Source of the DNA: Tubulanus polymorphus
Lineage: Eukaryota; Nemertea; Palaeonemertea; Tubulaniformes; Tubulanidae
DNA length: 64,000 nucleotides
Direction of reading: 5' to 3'
Assembly: GCF_964204645.1 (NCBI RefSeq)
Contig: NC_134030.1
Location: forward strand, 12,152,278-12,216,277
The translations under genes and the position numbers were made by a program. This document shows positions 33,220 to 42,999 of this stretch, one piece after another (position 1 is the stretch's first letter; each line of letters opens with the position of its first letter). The notes under the pieces are model-generated. The model worked only from the letters and a program-made list of their open reading frames with translations. It ran no database searches and was not told the origin of the DNA.

Positions 33220-33530
33220 AACAAAACGCGGCCGCGGCCCGGCGCCACGCGGTTCGGCGCACAGGTTCGAATCCCGGAGAATTACGCTCTCGCGCGCCCA
33301 GCTGTCATTCCCAGCCGCAGCACTGAAATACACTTTTTTAATCAAAAGTATTTACCCCAAAAACTGCGGTGAGAGTCGCGTTAGAGTCGTAAAATTTCTC
33401 CGCCAGCGCGGCGGCGGATCGGCACGGCGTAGTCTCGCTCTCGAGCAGCAGCAACATCGCGGTCGGCAAAAACATTAGTCTCCGCCCCTTCTTCACCAAA
33501 TAAGGAATTCGGAACCGCTGGCCGCGTGGA
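33220..33530. other. CpG-rich patch inside the transposon
   Basis: A local GC-rich run (GCGGCCGCGGCCCGGCGCC, then CGCGGCGGCGGATCGGC) in otherwise AT-rich DNA. A perfect B-box GGTTCGAATCC lies at 33264-33274 without an A box at the right distance. It may be an element-borne promoter; there is no direct evidence. Confidence 0.4.
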
Positions 33531-34031
33531 CTGCTTATTTTTAACCGTATTGCCGGCGGATTAGAAAGAAATGTATATTTTTCGCAAGAGAAATCAATTT
33601 TTGTACTGACATTCGCATTTCCTGCTAATTCGAGTTTTATCTAGCAGAAAATAATTTTCCGATTTGTGCATTTTAACGCATATTCGATTTTTTTCTTTTT
33701 GAAGGTAATTAAGAAATGCGTTGTAATCTTCCTTTTATTTCCAAATGGAGCTAATTCATAGGCCTAAATTAACTACCAGGTCAAAATTCTTCAATATTGC
33801 AAAAACCCCTCTCAGTTTCCACCATAGAAATGTCATTGGTTACATTATGGTTTCACAAAGAGTTTTAAATCATTAAAAAATGACACTTTATCTAAATCGA
33901 AAGAATAATCTTTTAAGCAGACAGTGGTACCGAGACCTAATTTATAAGAAATTTTTCAAGTTTTTTTCTCGCAAGAATTAAAATATTAAATTTCATTTGA
34001 TCTTATAATATAACATTAAAGAATTATGAGG

Positions 34032-34095
34032 TTTGATTCATTTCTGAAATTTGGGCTTATAATATATCAAGCCCAAATTTCAGAAATGAATCAAA
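34032..34095. repeat. perfect 27-bp hairpin
   Basis: Arms 34032-34058 and 34069-34095 are exact inverted copies (TTTGATTCATTTCTGAAATT and onward to GGGCTT), with a 10-base AT loop. It would form a stable snapback in either transcript. Confidence 0.95.
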
Positions 34096-34658
34096 ACTTA
34101 CAGTTACAGAGTTACAGTTTCATCTTCTTTCTTCCCACCCCTTAACTCGAGCGTAAATTTTAAATTTTCCAAGTTTTGACTAAGAATTGATTTAATTTCT
34201 TCATTAATTCATTGCTTTGGGTTCAACTACAGTACAATTTCAATATGAAATATTGGAGTTGATTCTCTTTCCAGTTTCATTAACAACATTTGAAGTGTGT
34301 TCCTTGTCACTGACAATATTTTGAGTGTTTTCGACTTCGTTACCCCGTACTTGAGGTTGTTTTCCCCAATCGCTATCATTTCTTACTATGAAAAATTGAA
34401 TCAAGCTGTGACGAGGTGTCCGTCACTTAGATTCACTATCAGTCCATTGAGAGTGAGGAAAATGAGCGGAAAATTCAATGCTGAATAATAGCTGAATTTG
34501 AGTGGAAATTCACTGAATATGAGCGGAATTTAACATTTGTAGTATACTGAAAATGAGCTGAATTTGAGCGGAACGTGTCCCCCTTTCCGCTTATTTTCCC
34601 CTCATTTTCTGCTGAGTTCCCTTAGCTGATTTTGAGCGGAAAATTAACAACAATTCTT

Positions 34659-34702
34659 TCAGCCTCGATTTGGACTAATTAGCGTTTTCAAATCGAGGCT
34701 GA
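34659..34702. repeat. 14-bp perfect inverted repeat
   Basis: TCAGCCTCGATTTG (34659-34672) and its exact complement (34689-34702) around a 16-base loop; a short hairpin within the nested element. Confidence 0.85.
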
Positions 34703-34732
34703 ACTATTCTGGAATGCTGCTTCCTTAAAAGC

Positions 34733-34889
34733 TGGCTTATGTCGACAAGCAACGACGCCTACGGAGCAACCGCGATCGCAGCCCAACTTACAGTCTATGT
34801 TGAACCGATAGAGCAGCAACTAGCGGCTTCTTGTAGGCGATAAACCCAGTTGTGTCGGTAGGCGTCGCGTTGCTTGTCATCATAAGCCA
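34733..34889. mobile_element. small foldback/MITE (~157 bp)
   Basis: Arms TGGCTTATGTCGACAAGCAA (and on to ACGCCTAC) and the inverted GTAGGCGTCGCGTTGCTTGT...CATAAGCCA are near-perfect inverted copies of about 30 bp around an 85-base centre. A tiny terminal-inverted-repeat element; no target duplication was recognised. Confidence 0.7.
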
Positions 34890-35485
34890 TCTATTGGCTC
34901 GATTTCGTACCACGGTGTCTGTGGTGACACGGCATCCCTATTATGACGTAATTTTTGCGTGGTCTTCCTGCCTTAGTTTTCTGATTTTTTAAACAATAGC
35001 AACAGCACAGGTACAGATCCAGAAGGGATTCGGGGGTCTCTATTTTTCCCCCTTTTCTGATCAAGTGCCCTTTTGAAAATCGCACGTGAAAAATTCCACC
35101 TGACATTGATCTATGACAAAAGTCCACAGTACTTTTTAAAGCTGTAATATGCACTAAAATTGTACCTTAATTCTCAAAATTTTCAGCAGGACTCCGAAAC
35201 CTCTTGCAAAGGAATTGGGAGCACTCCACCAGGTATATGATAGTCTCATGGTTCCTATAGATTGGTCTTTCCAGAATTTTAGGGCTTTTTTAGGGTTTTT
35301 TAGATGATAACCTAAATTTTAGGGTCCAATTATAATAAATTATCAACACGGTGTTTCTACTCTAACTAAAAACAAAAATCAAAAGCATATAACCATATGT
35401 ATTAACAAAAACCCATATTTATTCTGCACTGTGTTCATATTCACAAAAGTAACAATGATATTCCTCACGATTAGAATGTCTATGC

Positions 35486-35886
35486 TCAAATCTGTGAAAT
35501 TGCGTTTAGAGTTTTCATTTCTTCTTCCACAACAGACAGTTCACTGGCTTTGTCTTTTGCACGTCTTTGTAATGTATTCGATTGTGTAAGAAGGGAAAGC
35601 GCTCTTTTCTCCCCAGCAGGGTCTGCGAGTGTTCCTGAAGTTGAATTCAATGAAATAATGTCCGTTTCGAGGCGTCTCTTTTTCGATGCGATTTTGACTA
35701 ACTCATCTTCATAGAAAGTCTCAATAGAAGAGTTTGACAATCATTGTAGAAACTCAGTTTAGCATCTTTTATTGCCACTTTGGTTGCGGAGCCAACTTTG
35801 ACATGAAAATCAATATTGGACAAACATGAATTAGGGCCTAGAATAAATTTTCTCTGAAAAATATTTACACTACAAAAGTGCAGCAA
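35486..35886 (-). pseudogene. unassigned coiled-coil-like frame inside the nested element
   Basis: A minus-strand frame from about 35886 reads FHVKVGSATKVAIKDAKLSF. After a shift near 35735 it continues FYEDELVKIASKKRRLETDI and on to a terminal heptad-like ELSVVEEEMKTLNAI before the stop at 35486. It could be the remnant of an element-encoded protein or a captured gene. No family recognised. Confidence 0.35.
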
Positions 35887-36967
35887 TAAATATCACAATC
35901 ACAGCTAGTTCCTATTAATGTAACATTTGATGAATATGATCTTCCAGGACAGTTGAATAAAAAGGTAAAATGCAATTTCTTTAAAAGGTTCTTACCTTAA
36001 CAGGAAGAACTTTCTTCTCAAAATCAACATTTGTAATCTTGTACTAGTAACAGCAGACTGCATAACTTCAGGATCAACATAATCGTAACATAAGCCCTCA
36101 TAGAACTGATAAGAGCTCTTCTTATTAACTTTTACTAGCTTGGCCGAGTGGATTGTCGAATTAATCAATCACTCAGCTTTCTGATACAATGCTTGGCCGA
36201 GCAAACGAGTAATGAGGTGCCCTTGTCATATGAGCTGAATCAATCCCCCTTTCTCCCAGCCTGGATCTCCCCTGCAGCAATCAACAAAGTATACTGGAGT
36301 ATCACTATACCTAATTAATCTTGGACTCCTTTCTTCCATGAACTTTGAAGTAGGATTAATCAAACATAACTTTAAACAATGAAGTTTTTTTCGTTAATGA
36401 TAATGCAACTCTAAAGTATTAGGAATTTCAGGCTGAAATTGAGCTGAATATCAGCTGAAATAGAACACTGTGGAGTACCAAAATAAGCTCTTTTTCAGCT
36501 CAATTTCAGCCAGAAAATATTTCAATAAATTCTGCTGATTTTCAGCCTTTTGTTGCCAGGCGTAATTAGAGCTGAAATCTAGCTGAATTTTCAGACATAT
36601 ATAAATTCCGCCTTTTTTCAGCTGGTTTTCAGCCACACAATTTTCTGCATATTTCCAGCTCATTTTCAGTCCATTTTCCGCTCATAATTCAGCTCTTTTT
36701 CAGCTCAAATTCAGCAATGGGCTGATAGTGATTTCATCTATTACATATTATTGTTTATTTATCTGCTATAAAGTTCCGATACATAATTGATCGTTAAGGA
36801 TCATCATCAGATTTATTCGCAGTTCATATTTAGCGCCATTCTCGCGAGATTATCAACAACCCGGAAATAAAATCCAAGCCCCCCATCGCCAAACCCCGGC
36901 CCTGTGCTTTTTTACCGGGCGTTCACATATCACCTGCATATATTTAATTAATGGCCTACCTACGTAC

Positions 36968-37102
36968 GGTGACTAAAACGACGCGAGAACACCTTTCCTG
37001 GTGGCTCGTGACAAATTTGGCGATTTGATGTTTCAATGAACTAAAATTCTGCGGGCACTTTAAATCCTCCAGAAATTTTTCGTCGTATACGGGCGCCGCC
37101 AT
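36968..37102 (-). CDS. PPCS: PPCS exon 1 with start codon
   Basis: The ATG at 37102 lies in a strong context (CAAAATGGCGGCG). The exon encodes 45 residues from MAAPVYDEKFLEDLKCPQNF through FVTSHQERCSRVVLVT and ends at ACC|GTACGT in phase 0. The RVVLVT strand followed by SGGT in exon 2 is the first beta-strand and nucleotide loop of PPCS. No signal peptide or targeting sequence is seen, consistent with a cytosolic enzyme. The short N-terminal extension varies among species. A transposon ends 61 bp past the donor and another TIR begins 293 bp upstream of the ATG. Confidence 0.92.
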
Positions 37103-37439
37103 TTTGATCTTTCAGTGGCTACCGTAAACTGCTGCCACCACACGGCCGCCACAACCCGACTAAAATCAAAAATCGAAAAGTGCGTCTCAATCAATGGTCC
37201 ATGTGGGTTAAGAAATAAATACAAGACTATATTTGCTGTCTATCTGTCTATGCTTGGAATCATGGTAACTACAGACCCGCTTCAAACCAACCATGATGGT
37301 AGCGCCTAGCGGCAACTGACTCAAGGTCGTTGAGACAGAGGAGAGTCAGAGAGCGGCGGGTAAGTGAGTTGATCTTCTAAATTCTCCATTTTTCCACTGG
37401 GGCTTGTCACAATTTGATAATGAATGGATGATACCTACC

Positions 37440-37530
37440 AGCATCTTCACCAGGGATTCGAACCCACTACGCTAAAGCTGTTCCCCAAACCCCTTGACCT
37501 CACGAGTCGTTGGAGTCGTTACTAGCCGAC
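37440..37530 (-). repeat. tRNA-derived SINE head, interrupted
   Basis: On the minus strand a B-box GGGTTCGAATCCC (37453-37465) lies downstream of GGTCGGCTAGTAACGACTCC, which resembles an extended A-box/D-arm region. The GTCGGCTA part is the target site of the adjacent foldback insertions. The acceptor half is not recognisable. Confidence 0.45.
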
Positions 37531-39548
37531 CACAAGGGCTCGTTACGATAGCTGGGGTCCCAAAATCAAAGATTTGACCCAGTATCCTAGGTACCACCTA
37601 TAAAAAAAGAAAAGGGAGCTAACATTTTGACATACTAGAATTGACCTTCTCATTTCAATCGCTCATAACTTCGTAACCCATCGACCGATTCGCTCGAAAT
37701 TGGTTTCGTTTCATTCCTAAGAGGTTACTTTTTCATTTGAGACCTTCCGCGACAAAATCGGATAAGAGACACCCGAGAAATCACGACTCAAATCCGAAAA
37801 AACGAGTCAAAATAGCCAAAGCCGGAATTACTAGGACGTCTCGGAGTAGTCGATTCCCGACGAAAACAAAAAACGATGAGTTGACGCGGTTCCCGGACGT
37901 TAATCTTCACATATCATACATCGCTGGAAAGCTTATGAACTGACCTTATTGAAAAATGCGTTTATTTGATAATCCGTTCCGAAACCGGCGACAAGCGAGG
38001 TGATAATACGCACCGAACCGATAAATACGCACTTTAAGCGTCACTGAACCGCCATTGAGGGTGTGACGTCACTAGTTAGTTACCTAATCGTTGGTGGTAA
38101 GCTTTTTATAATCGGATGGGCTTATACCAACGTTAGGGATGACAAGGACCAAAACACAGTTGAAAAAAGTAACACTTCAAAAATATACTTTCTATCCACT
38201 TCAGTCCACAATAAATGGCTTAATTCACAAACTAACACAGGTACCTTTCGAAATAATCCAATTCTATGTATGTTTCGAGTGATTAATCAACATTATTTTG
38301 AGAAATTAATTAATTTCCTTACAAATTTCGCCATTGGCCGCCATTTCTCTGTATTGCACATGTGGCATGATAAGACAAGGGGACCTACAAGGATTTAGAT
38401 AAAACTTTCAAGACGAAACGACAATTTTTATTTTTGATGGTTTTCCAACCTATATTTCAAATCTTCGTGTTTTCCATTATAAATAATGAAATAATAAATT
38501 CTGGTAAAAGAAAAATGTGAATAAGTGTTGATTTCTTAATATTTTTCAATTTCGTCGTTTCGCTTCGTTAGTTTGTGCTGTAGTCCTGGCCTCAGTCCAC
38601 AGGTGCCAGCACCTCCAGTAATTTTCAAAATGGCAGCTGTTGACTCTACGGAAATTTACTCTCTCTTTACGGCCGATTTGCACATGGATTAAGATCGTCA
38701 GGTGAGGTGTTATAGGTATCAGACAAACTACGAATCTGTTGTGTGTCGATTACAACAAAAATTTGACGGATATCTTAAGAGACAATGAAATGCCAGGCAA
38801 ATTACTCGTCAGTCAAATTGGCTGACGAAGATTTCATACAAAAATGACCTTCCCATTCCTGACTGTGGTTTGTGAAAATATCCGATCGTGAAACTAAACC
38901 ACAGACAGGTTACTGACTATGACGTCACGGGCTCTGAGGACTGATAAATTCGCGATACGTGATTGGTCGACTGAATATGTCAATTATCTAGCGTTGCATG
39001 CTGGGATTTCTCATGACGTCACGCAGTTAATGGCGGCCGGAATACCCTTGGAAATCGTATTTATCGCATCAATCTGGATTATCAGCTCGCCAGTCGCGGG
39101 TATCGGAACGGATTATCAAATAAACGCATTTTTCAATAAGGTCAGTTCATAAGCTTTCCAGCGATGTATGATATGTGAAGATTAACGTCCGGGAACCGCG
39201 TCAAATCATCGTTTTTCGTCGGGAATTGAGCACTTCAAGCCGTCCTAGTAATTCCGGCTTTGGATATTTTGACCCATTTTTTCGGATTTGAGTCGTGATT
39301 TCTCGGGCGTCTCCGGTCCGATTTCATCGGGGAAGGTCTCAAACGAAAAAGTCACCTCTTGGGAATGAAACGAATCTAATTTCGTGTAAATCGGTCGATC
39401 GGTTACGAAGTTATGAGGGGTTGAAATGAGAAGGTCAATTCTTGTATGTCAAAATGTTAGCTCCCTTTTCTTTTTTTATAGGTGGTACCTAGGATACTGG
39501 GTCAAATCTTTGATTTTGGACCCCCAGCTATCGTAACGAGCCCCTGTG
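37531..39548. mobile_element. foldback-type transposon with ~540-bp TIRs and 8-bp TSD
   Basis: The element reads CACAAGGGCTCGTTACGATA at the left end and the inverse of CACAGGGGCTCGTTACGATA at the right. It is flanked by TAGCCGAC at 37523-37530 and 39549-39556. The left TIR (37531-38072) and right TIR (about 39014-39548) are imperfect inverted copies containing AAAGAAAAGGGAGCTAAC and GGAAAGCTTATGAACTGACC (or its complement). Both TIRs end inward at a CRE motif TGACGTCAC. Only about 85 bp separates the arms once the 847-bp inner insertion is removed. It has no coding capacity. Confidence 0.88.
38073..38919 (+). mobile_element. TAGTYAGT-terminated MITE, copy 1 (inside the foldback)
   Basis: An 847-bp element with imperfect TIRs TAGTTAGTTACC and (inverted) TAGTCAGTAACC, flanked on both sides by TGACGTCAC (38064-38072 and 38920-38928), a 9-bp target duplication. 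The same sequence occurs inverted at 39557-40391. The TSD length fits hAT (8) or Mutator-like (9) elements. No transposase. The open frame at 38063-38398 reflects repeat sequence and is not treated as a gene. Confidence 0.88.
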
Positions 39549-39556
39549 TAGCCGAC

Positions 39557-40391
39557 TAGTCAGTAACCTGTCTGTGGTTTAGTTTCACGATCGGATATTT
39601 TCACAAACCACAGTCAGGAATGGAAAGGTTATTTTTGTATGAAATCTTCGTCAGCCAATTTGACTGACGAGTAATTTGCCTGGCATTTCATTGTCTCTTA
39701 AGATATCCGTCTAATTTTTGTTGTAATCGACGCACAACAGATTCGTAGTTTGTCTGATACCTGTAACACCTCACCTGACGATCTTAATCCATGTGCAAAT
39801 CGGCCGTAAAGTAAGAGTAAATTTCCGTCGAGTCAACAGCTGCCATTTTGAAAATTACTGGAGGTGCTGGCACCTGTGGACTGACGCCAGGACAACAGCA
39901 CAAACTCACGAAGCATAACGACGAAATTGAAAAAATTAAGAAATCAACACTTATTCCCAATTTTCTTTTACCAGAATTTATTGTTTTATTATGTATTATA
40001 TAAAACACGAAGATTTGAATCTAAGTTGGAAAACCAGCAAAAATAAAAATTGTCGTTTCGTCTTGAAAGTTTTATATAAATCCTTGTAGGTCCCCTTGTC
40101 TTATCATGCCACATGTGCAATACAGAGAAATGGCGGCCAATGGCGAAATTTGTGGAGAAATTAATTAATTTCTCAAAATAATGTTGATTAATTACTCGAA
40201 ACATACATAAAATTGGATTATTTCGAAAGGTACCTGTGTTAGTTTGTGAATTAAGCCATTAATTGTGGACTGAAGTGAATAGAAAGTATATTTTTGAAGT
40301 GTTACTTTTTTCAACCGTGTTTTGGCCCTTGTCATCCCTAACGTTGGTATAAGCTCATACGATTATAAAAAGCTTACCACCGACCTAACTA
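39557..40391 (-). mobile_element. TAGTYAGT-terminated MITE, copy 2 (beside the foldback)
   Basis: Inverted copy of 38073-38919, with a small deletion near its right end. Its own target duplication is CTAGCCGAC: the right copy is at 40392-40400 and the left copy, now separated by the foldback insertion, at 37522-37530. The foldback element therefore landed in this element's left TSD, reusing the same eight bases. Confidence 0.85.
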
Positions 40392-40416
40392 CTAGCCGAC
40401 CAGAATCCGGTCGTAC

Positions 40417-41884
40417 AGTCAGGAACACTTTCCAAAAACGGCTTATTCTGCCAATTTCGGCGTTTTCCGCCAATAACGGCAGAATCAGCCGTTTATGGAT
40501 CACTCAGTTTTGAAACTTTTACAGTCGTTTATGGCTTAATCAGCCAGTTTCAGCTCACTTAGTTTCGAGTTTTGCTTTAAAGTTTTTTGCGCACTTCCGG
40601 TCAAATTAGCGCATGTTGCCGATTACGTCATAATCTCGAGCAGACGATAAGCTTTCATATGACGCTAGGATAGAAATTTTTGAGCTAGGTAAAGTGGTCA
40701 AATTCACGTTTTTCTAAATGATTACGTCATATGCAGCCCAAAAACTCCGGGAAAACTCTCAAAACTACTACAGCATGAAACAAGTTTATTAATCATGATT
40801 TTTGTTAAAAATAAATTTGGGAACTTGTTTTAAAAACTACTATAAAGTTTTCAATTAAATGTTGCCATGGGTACACATAAAAACATTCGCCATTTCTGGC
40901 GTATTCCGCTGTTTTTGGCGTAGCTAGTTTTATAATCATAAACTATTAAGCCATTATTGACAGTCCACTTGTTATATATGAGGATTCCCCCACCCGCTTA
41001 GACGTTTTCCCTAACGTCTACAGGGTATTTTTTTTAGGAATAAAATAATTAATTTGCTGAGGTGAACGGATGTGTAAATGTTAAAAATAAAAATAAAATT
41101 ATTATTATAATTATCATTCTCATAAGACAAATCAATCATGCATGTATAAACTAGTGTATCAAAAATCTAGTTTTAAGTTTTGCCCATGGTCTTATCTTGC
41201 CTAATAAAGCATAGAATGGTTGAGGGATATATTGGACTGCATATGATGTTGGTTAATTGAAGGTAATTAACATCTTCGATGCCTCCCAGCTAATTGGACT
41301 TGTGATGGGTAGTGATTGAATGAATTGGTGGCCGATGACGTTAAAACACTCAAAATCGATACAGCTGTATCTAGATTCATTTCAAAATATCACAAACATT
41401 TTCGAAACAATTTGGGATACATGTATGTATATATTTGTTACATAGAATACAGGTATAAAGAAAGAACAGAATTCAAATACATTTGCCATCGGAAACCCGT
41501 ACATTTATATTTAATTCTTTCTTGAAGCCTGGAATGGATCAATAAGATTAATTTTTCGGCGCAAATATACAAATGTATGCCAGCAGAAAAGCGATGATGT
41601 CATAATAGGGACTCCCATCGAACTAAGCACTATAAATAGCACCTGTAAAACTATCTAAGCTAAAACGCCGTTTCTGGCGATGTAGTTTTAAAAACTGTAA
41701 CAGCTGAAAACGGCGGTAATGGCGTTTTTTAAGAACAAGCCAAAAATGGCAGAAAACGCCGATTTCGGCTAAATTGGCAGAAGCAGTTTAAAACTGAGTA
41801 ATCCATAAATGGCTGATTCCGCCGTTATTGGCGGAAAACGCCGAAATTGGCAGAATAAGCTTTTTTTGGAAAGTGTTCCTGACT
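40417..41884. mobile_element. DNA transposon with ~100-bp TIRs and 7-bp direct repeat
   Basis: Termini AGTCAGGAACACTTTCC with TIRs of about 100 bp containing CTGCCAATTTCGGCGTTTTC and CGCCAATAACGG. GTCGTAC at 40410-40416 and 41885-41891 flanks the element. Similar AACGG/GGCGTTTT words recur inside (about 41650-41760). The open frames at 40322-40513 and 41316-41525 show no recognised domain. Superfamily unassigned. Confidence 0.8.
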
Positions 41885-41974
41885 GTCGTACCAATCACAG
41901 CGCTTGTAACAAACCGACAGTAGACTTCTGTTTGTTTTCCCGTTAAATGGACCAATCAGCGAACGTTTTACCGA

Positions 41975-42990
41975 ACAAGGATAGGTATGTTCATGTCCGC
42001 GCGGGACGCCACTATCGATTGTGACGACCATTAGGCGCTATTGCACTTTCGTACCCCCCTCCCAAAAATTTTTATTTTAGCATACCTATTTGTTATCAGG
42101 GAGGTCTAAGGATTCAAAATCAGTAGGCCTAACTTATGGCCCAAAAAACTTACTTTTTCTGGGTGGGCCCTAAATTGCGTGTAAATTCGCCGATTCGCGA
42201 CGCCAACAACGCCATATTGGATGTCAATCAAAGTTTCTAACCCTCCACTGAAATGTCTTCACTGAGAACCTTAGTGTCAGTGGTATATCGCTAACGCCAC
42301 CCGTGGTTCACGCAAGCTCTTTAGTATAGGCAGTATACGGAGCTCCGCGAACTGGCCATTCTCAGGACTGGGTTAAGAAATGTCATGACATATAAACTTT
42401 GCAAAAAAACCATGTTTTCAAACATAACCATCTCTGAAAATGACGCGTATGTTTGCATTATTTTCATACTTAGCTATTGATTTAAAGATGTTCTGATGAA
42501 GAAAAGTTATATGCCCAAAAACGAAATTTTGTCTATTCAATTAAATTAAATTTATTGAGATATATTTATTCAGATGTTTTTAGGGGGTAATTAGTGCGGA
42601 AACATGGCCGACCCGTCGGTTTGAATCGAGGAAATCGGCCCCAAATTATAAGAATTTTGGCTTGGAAAAAATTATTATTTTTGGTCAAAAGTAATTTATT
42701 TTGACTCTACAGACCTCCCTGATTAATAATATACAGAAATAAAAATTTTTGTGAGGGGGGTACGAAAGTGCAATAGCGCCCCATTATTGATTAGGAAAAG
42801 TGTGATGCGCGTTTTTACTACGCGTTTTGACATCGCGTAGTAAAATCATTCATAAAACCTGTCTATCAATGCAAATGAGCTAAAATCTTTTGGAATCAAC
42901 CAATAAGATCGATCTTTATCACTTGGGGGTTGGTTTAGTGTATAAATCCGCATTTTAGTCGAAGAAAATAGAAATCGAAATATACCCTTT
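41975..42990 (-). repeat. inverted partner of 32391-32640, interrupted
   Basis: 41975-42033 and 42783-42990 together are the reverse complement of 32391-32640 (CACAATCGATAG, GTCGTCACA, the ATTTTACTACG block and the CCCCCAAGTGATAAAGATCG block). A 747-bp MITE interrupts the copy between the two parts. Confidence 0.85.
42034..42780. mobile_element. GGCGCTATTGCAC MITE (747 bp), CCATTA TSD
   Basis: TIRs of about 40 bp begin GGCGCTATTGCACTTTCGTA, followed by a C-run and AAAAATTTTTATTT. The flanking CCATTA (42028-42033 and 42781-42786) is present once at the paralogous empty site near 32591. The interior has no coding frame. Superfamily unassigned. Confidence 0.92.
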
Positions 42991-42999
42991 TTCAAGAGC

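Larger units (their letters stand above)
34426..36735. mobile_element. nested element with inverted GAGCTGAA-word arrays
   Basis: The ends CACTATCAGTCCATTG (34435) and inverted CACTATCAGCCCATTG (ending about 36730) are followed on each side by dense arrays of short words such as GAGCGGAAAAT and GAGCTGAAAT. These run in one orientation on the left (34440-34650) and the opposite one on the right (36420-36720). A target duplication is not obvious. Two minus-strand frames lie inside (35486-35886). It is nested in the 32767-36906 element. Confidence 0.6.
32767..36906. mobile_element. CACAGGGG-terminated DNA transposon (4.1 kb) in PPCS intron 1
   Basis: Termini CACAGGGGTTTGGCGATGGG (32767) and its inverted partner, ending CCCTGTG at 36906. 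The TIRs are about 80-90 bp and include TTATTTCCGGGTTGTTGATA. Flanking CTTTTACC (left) and CTTTTTTACC (right) form an 8-bp target duplication with later T-run expansion. The end sequence and 8-bp duplication suggest the hAT or a related superfamily, but no transposase is visible. A solo copy of the same TIR is at 51684. It contains a second nested element (34426-36735) and a CpG-rich stretch, and ends 60 bp from PPCS exon 1. Confidence 0.85.

Noticed and set aside
33264-33274. Perfect B-box GGTTCGAATCC
   Set aside because: No A box upstream; a B box alone does not support a tRNA gene or SINE.
36120-36200. TGGCCGAGTGG resembling a tRNA-Leu/Ser A box
   Set aside because: No B box at the expected distance and no cloverleaf can be drawn.
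38063-38398. 111-codon open frame
   Set aside because: It lies wholly within a MITE; the inverted copy does not keep the frame open to the same extent and no domain is recognisable.
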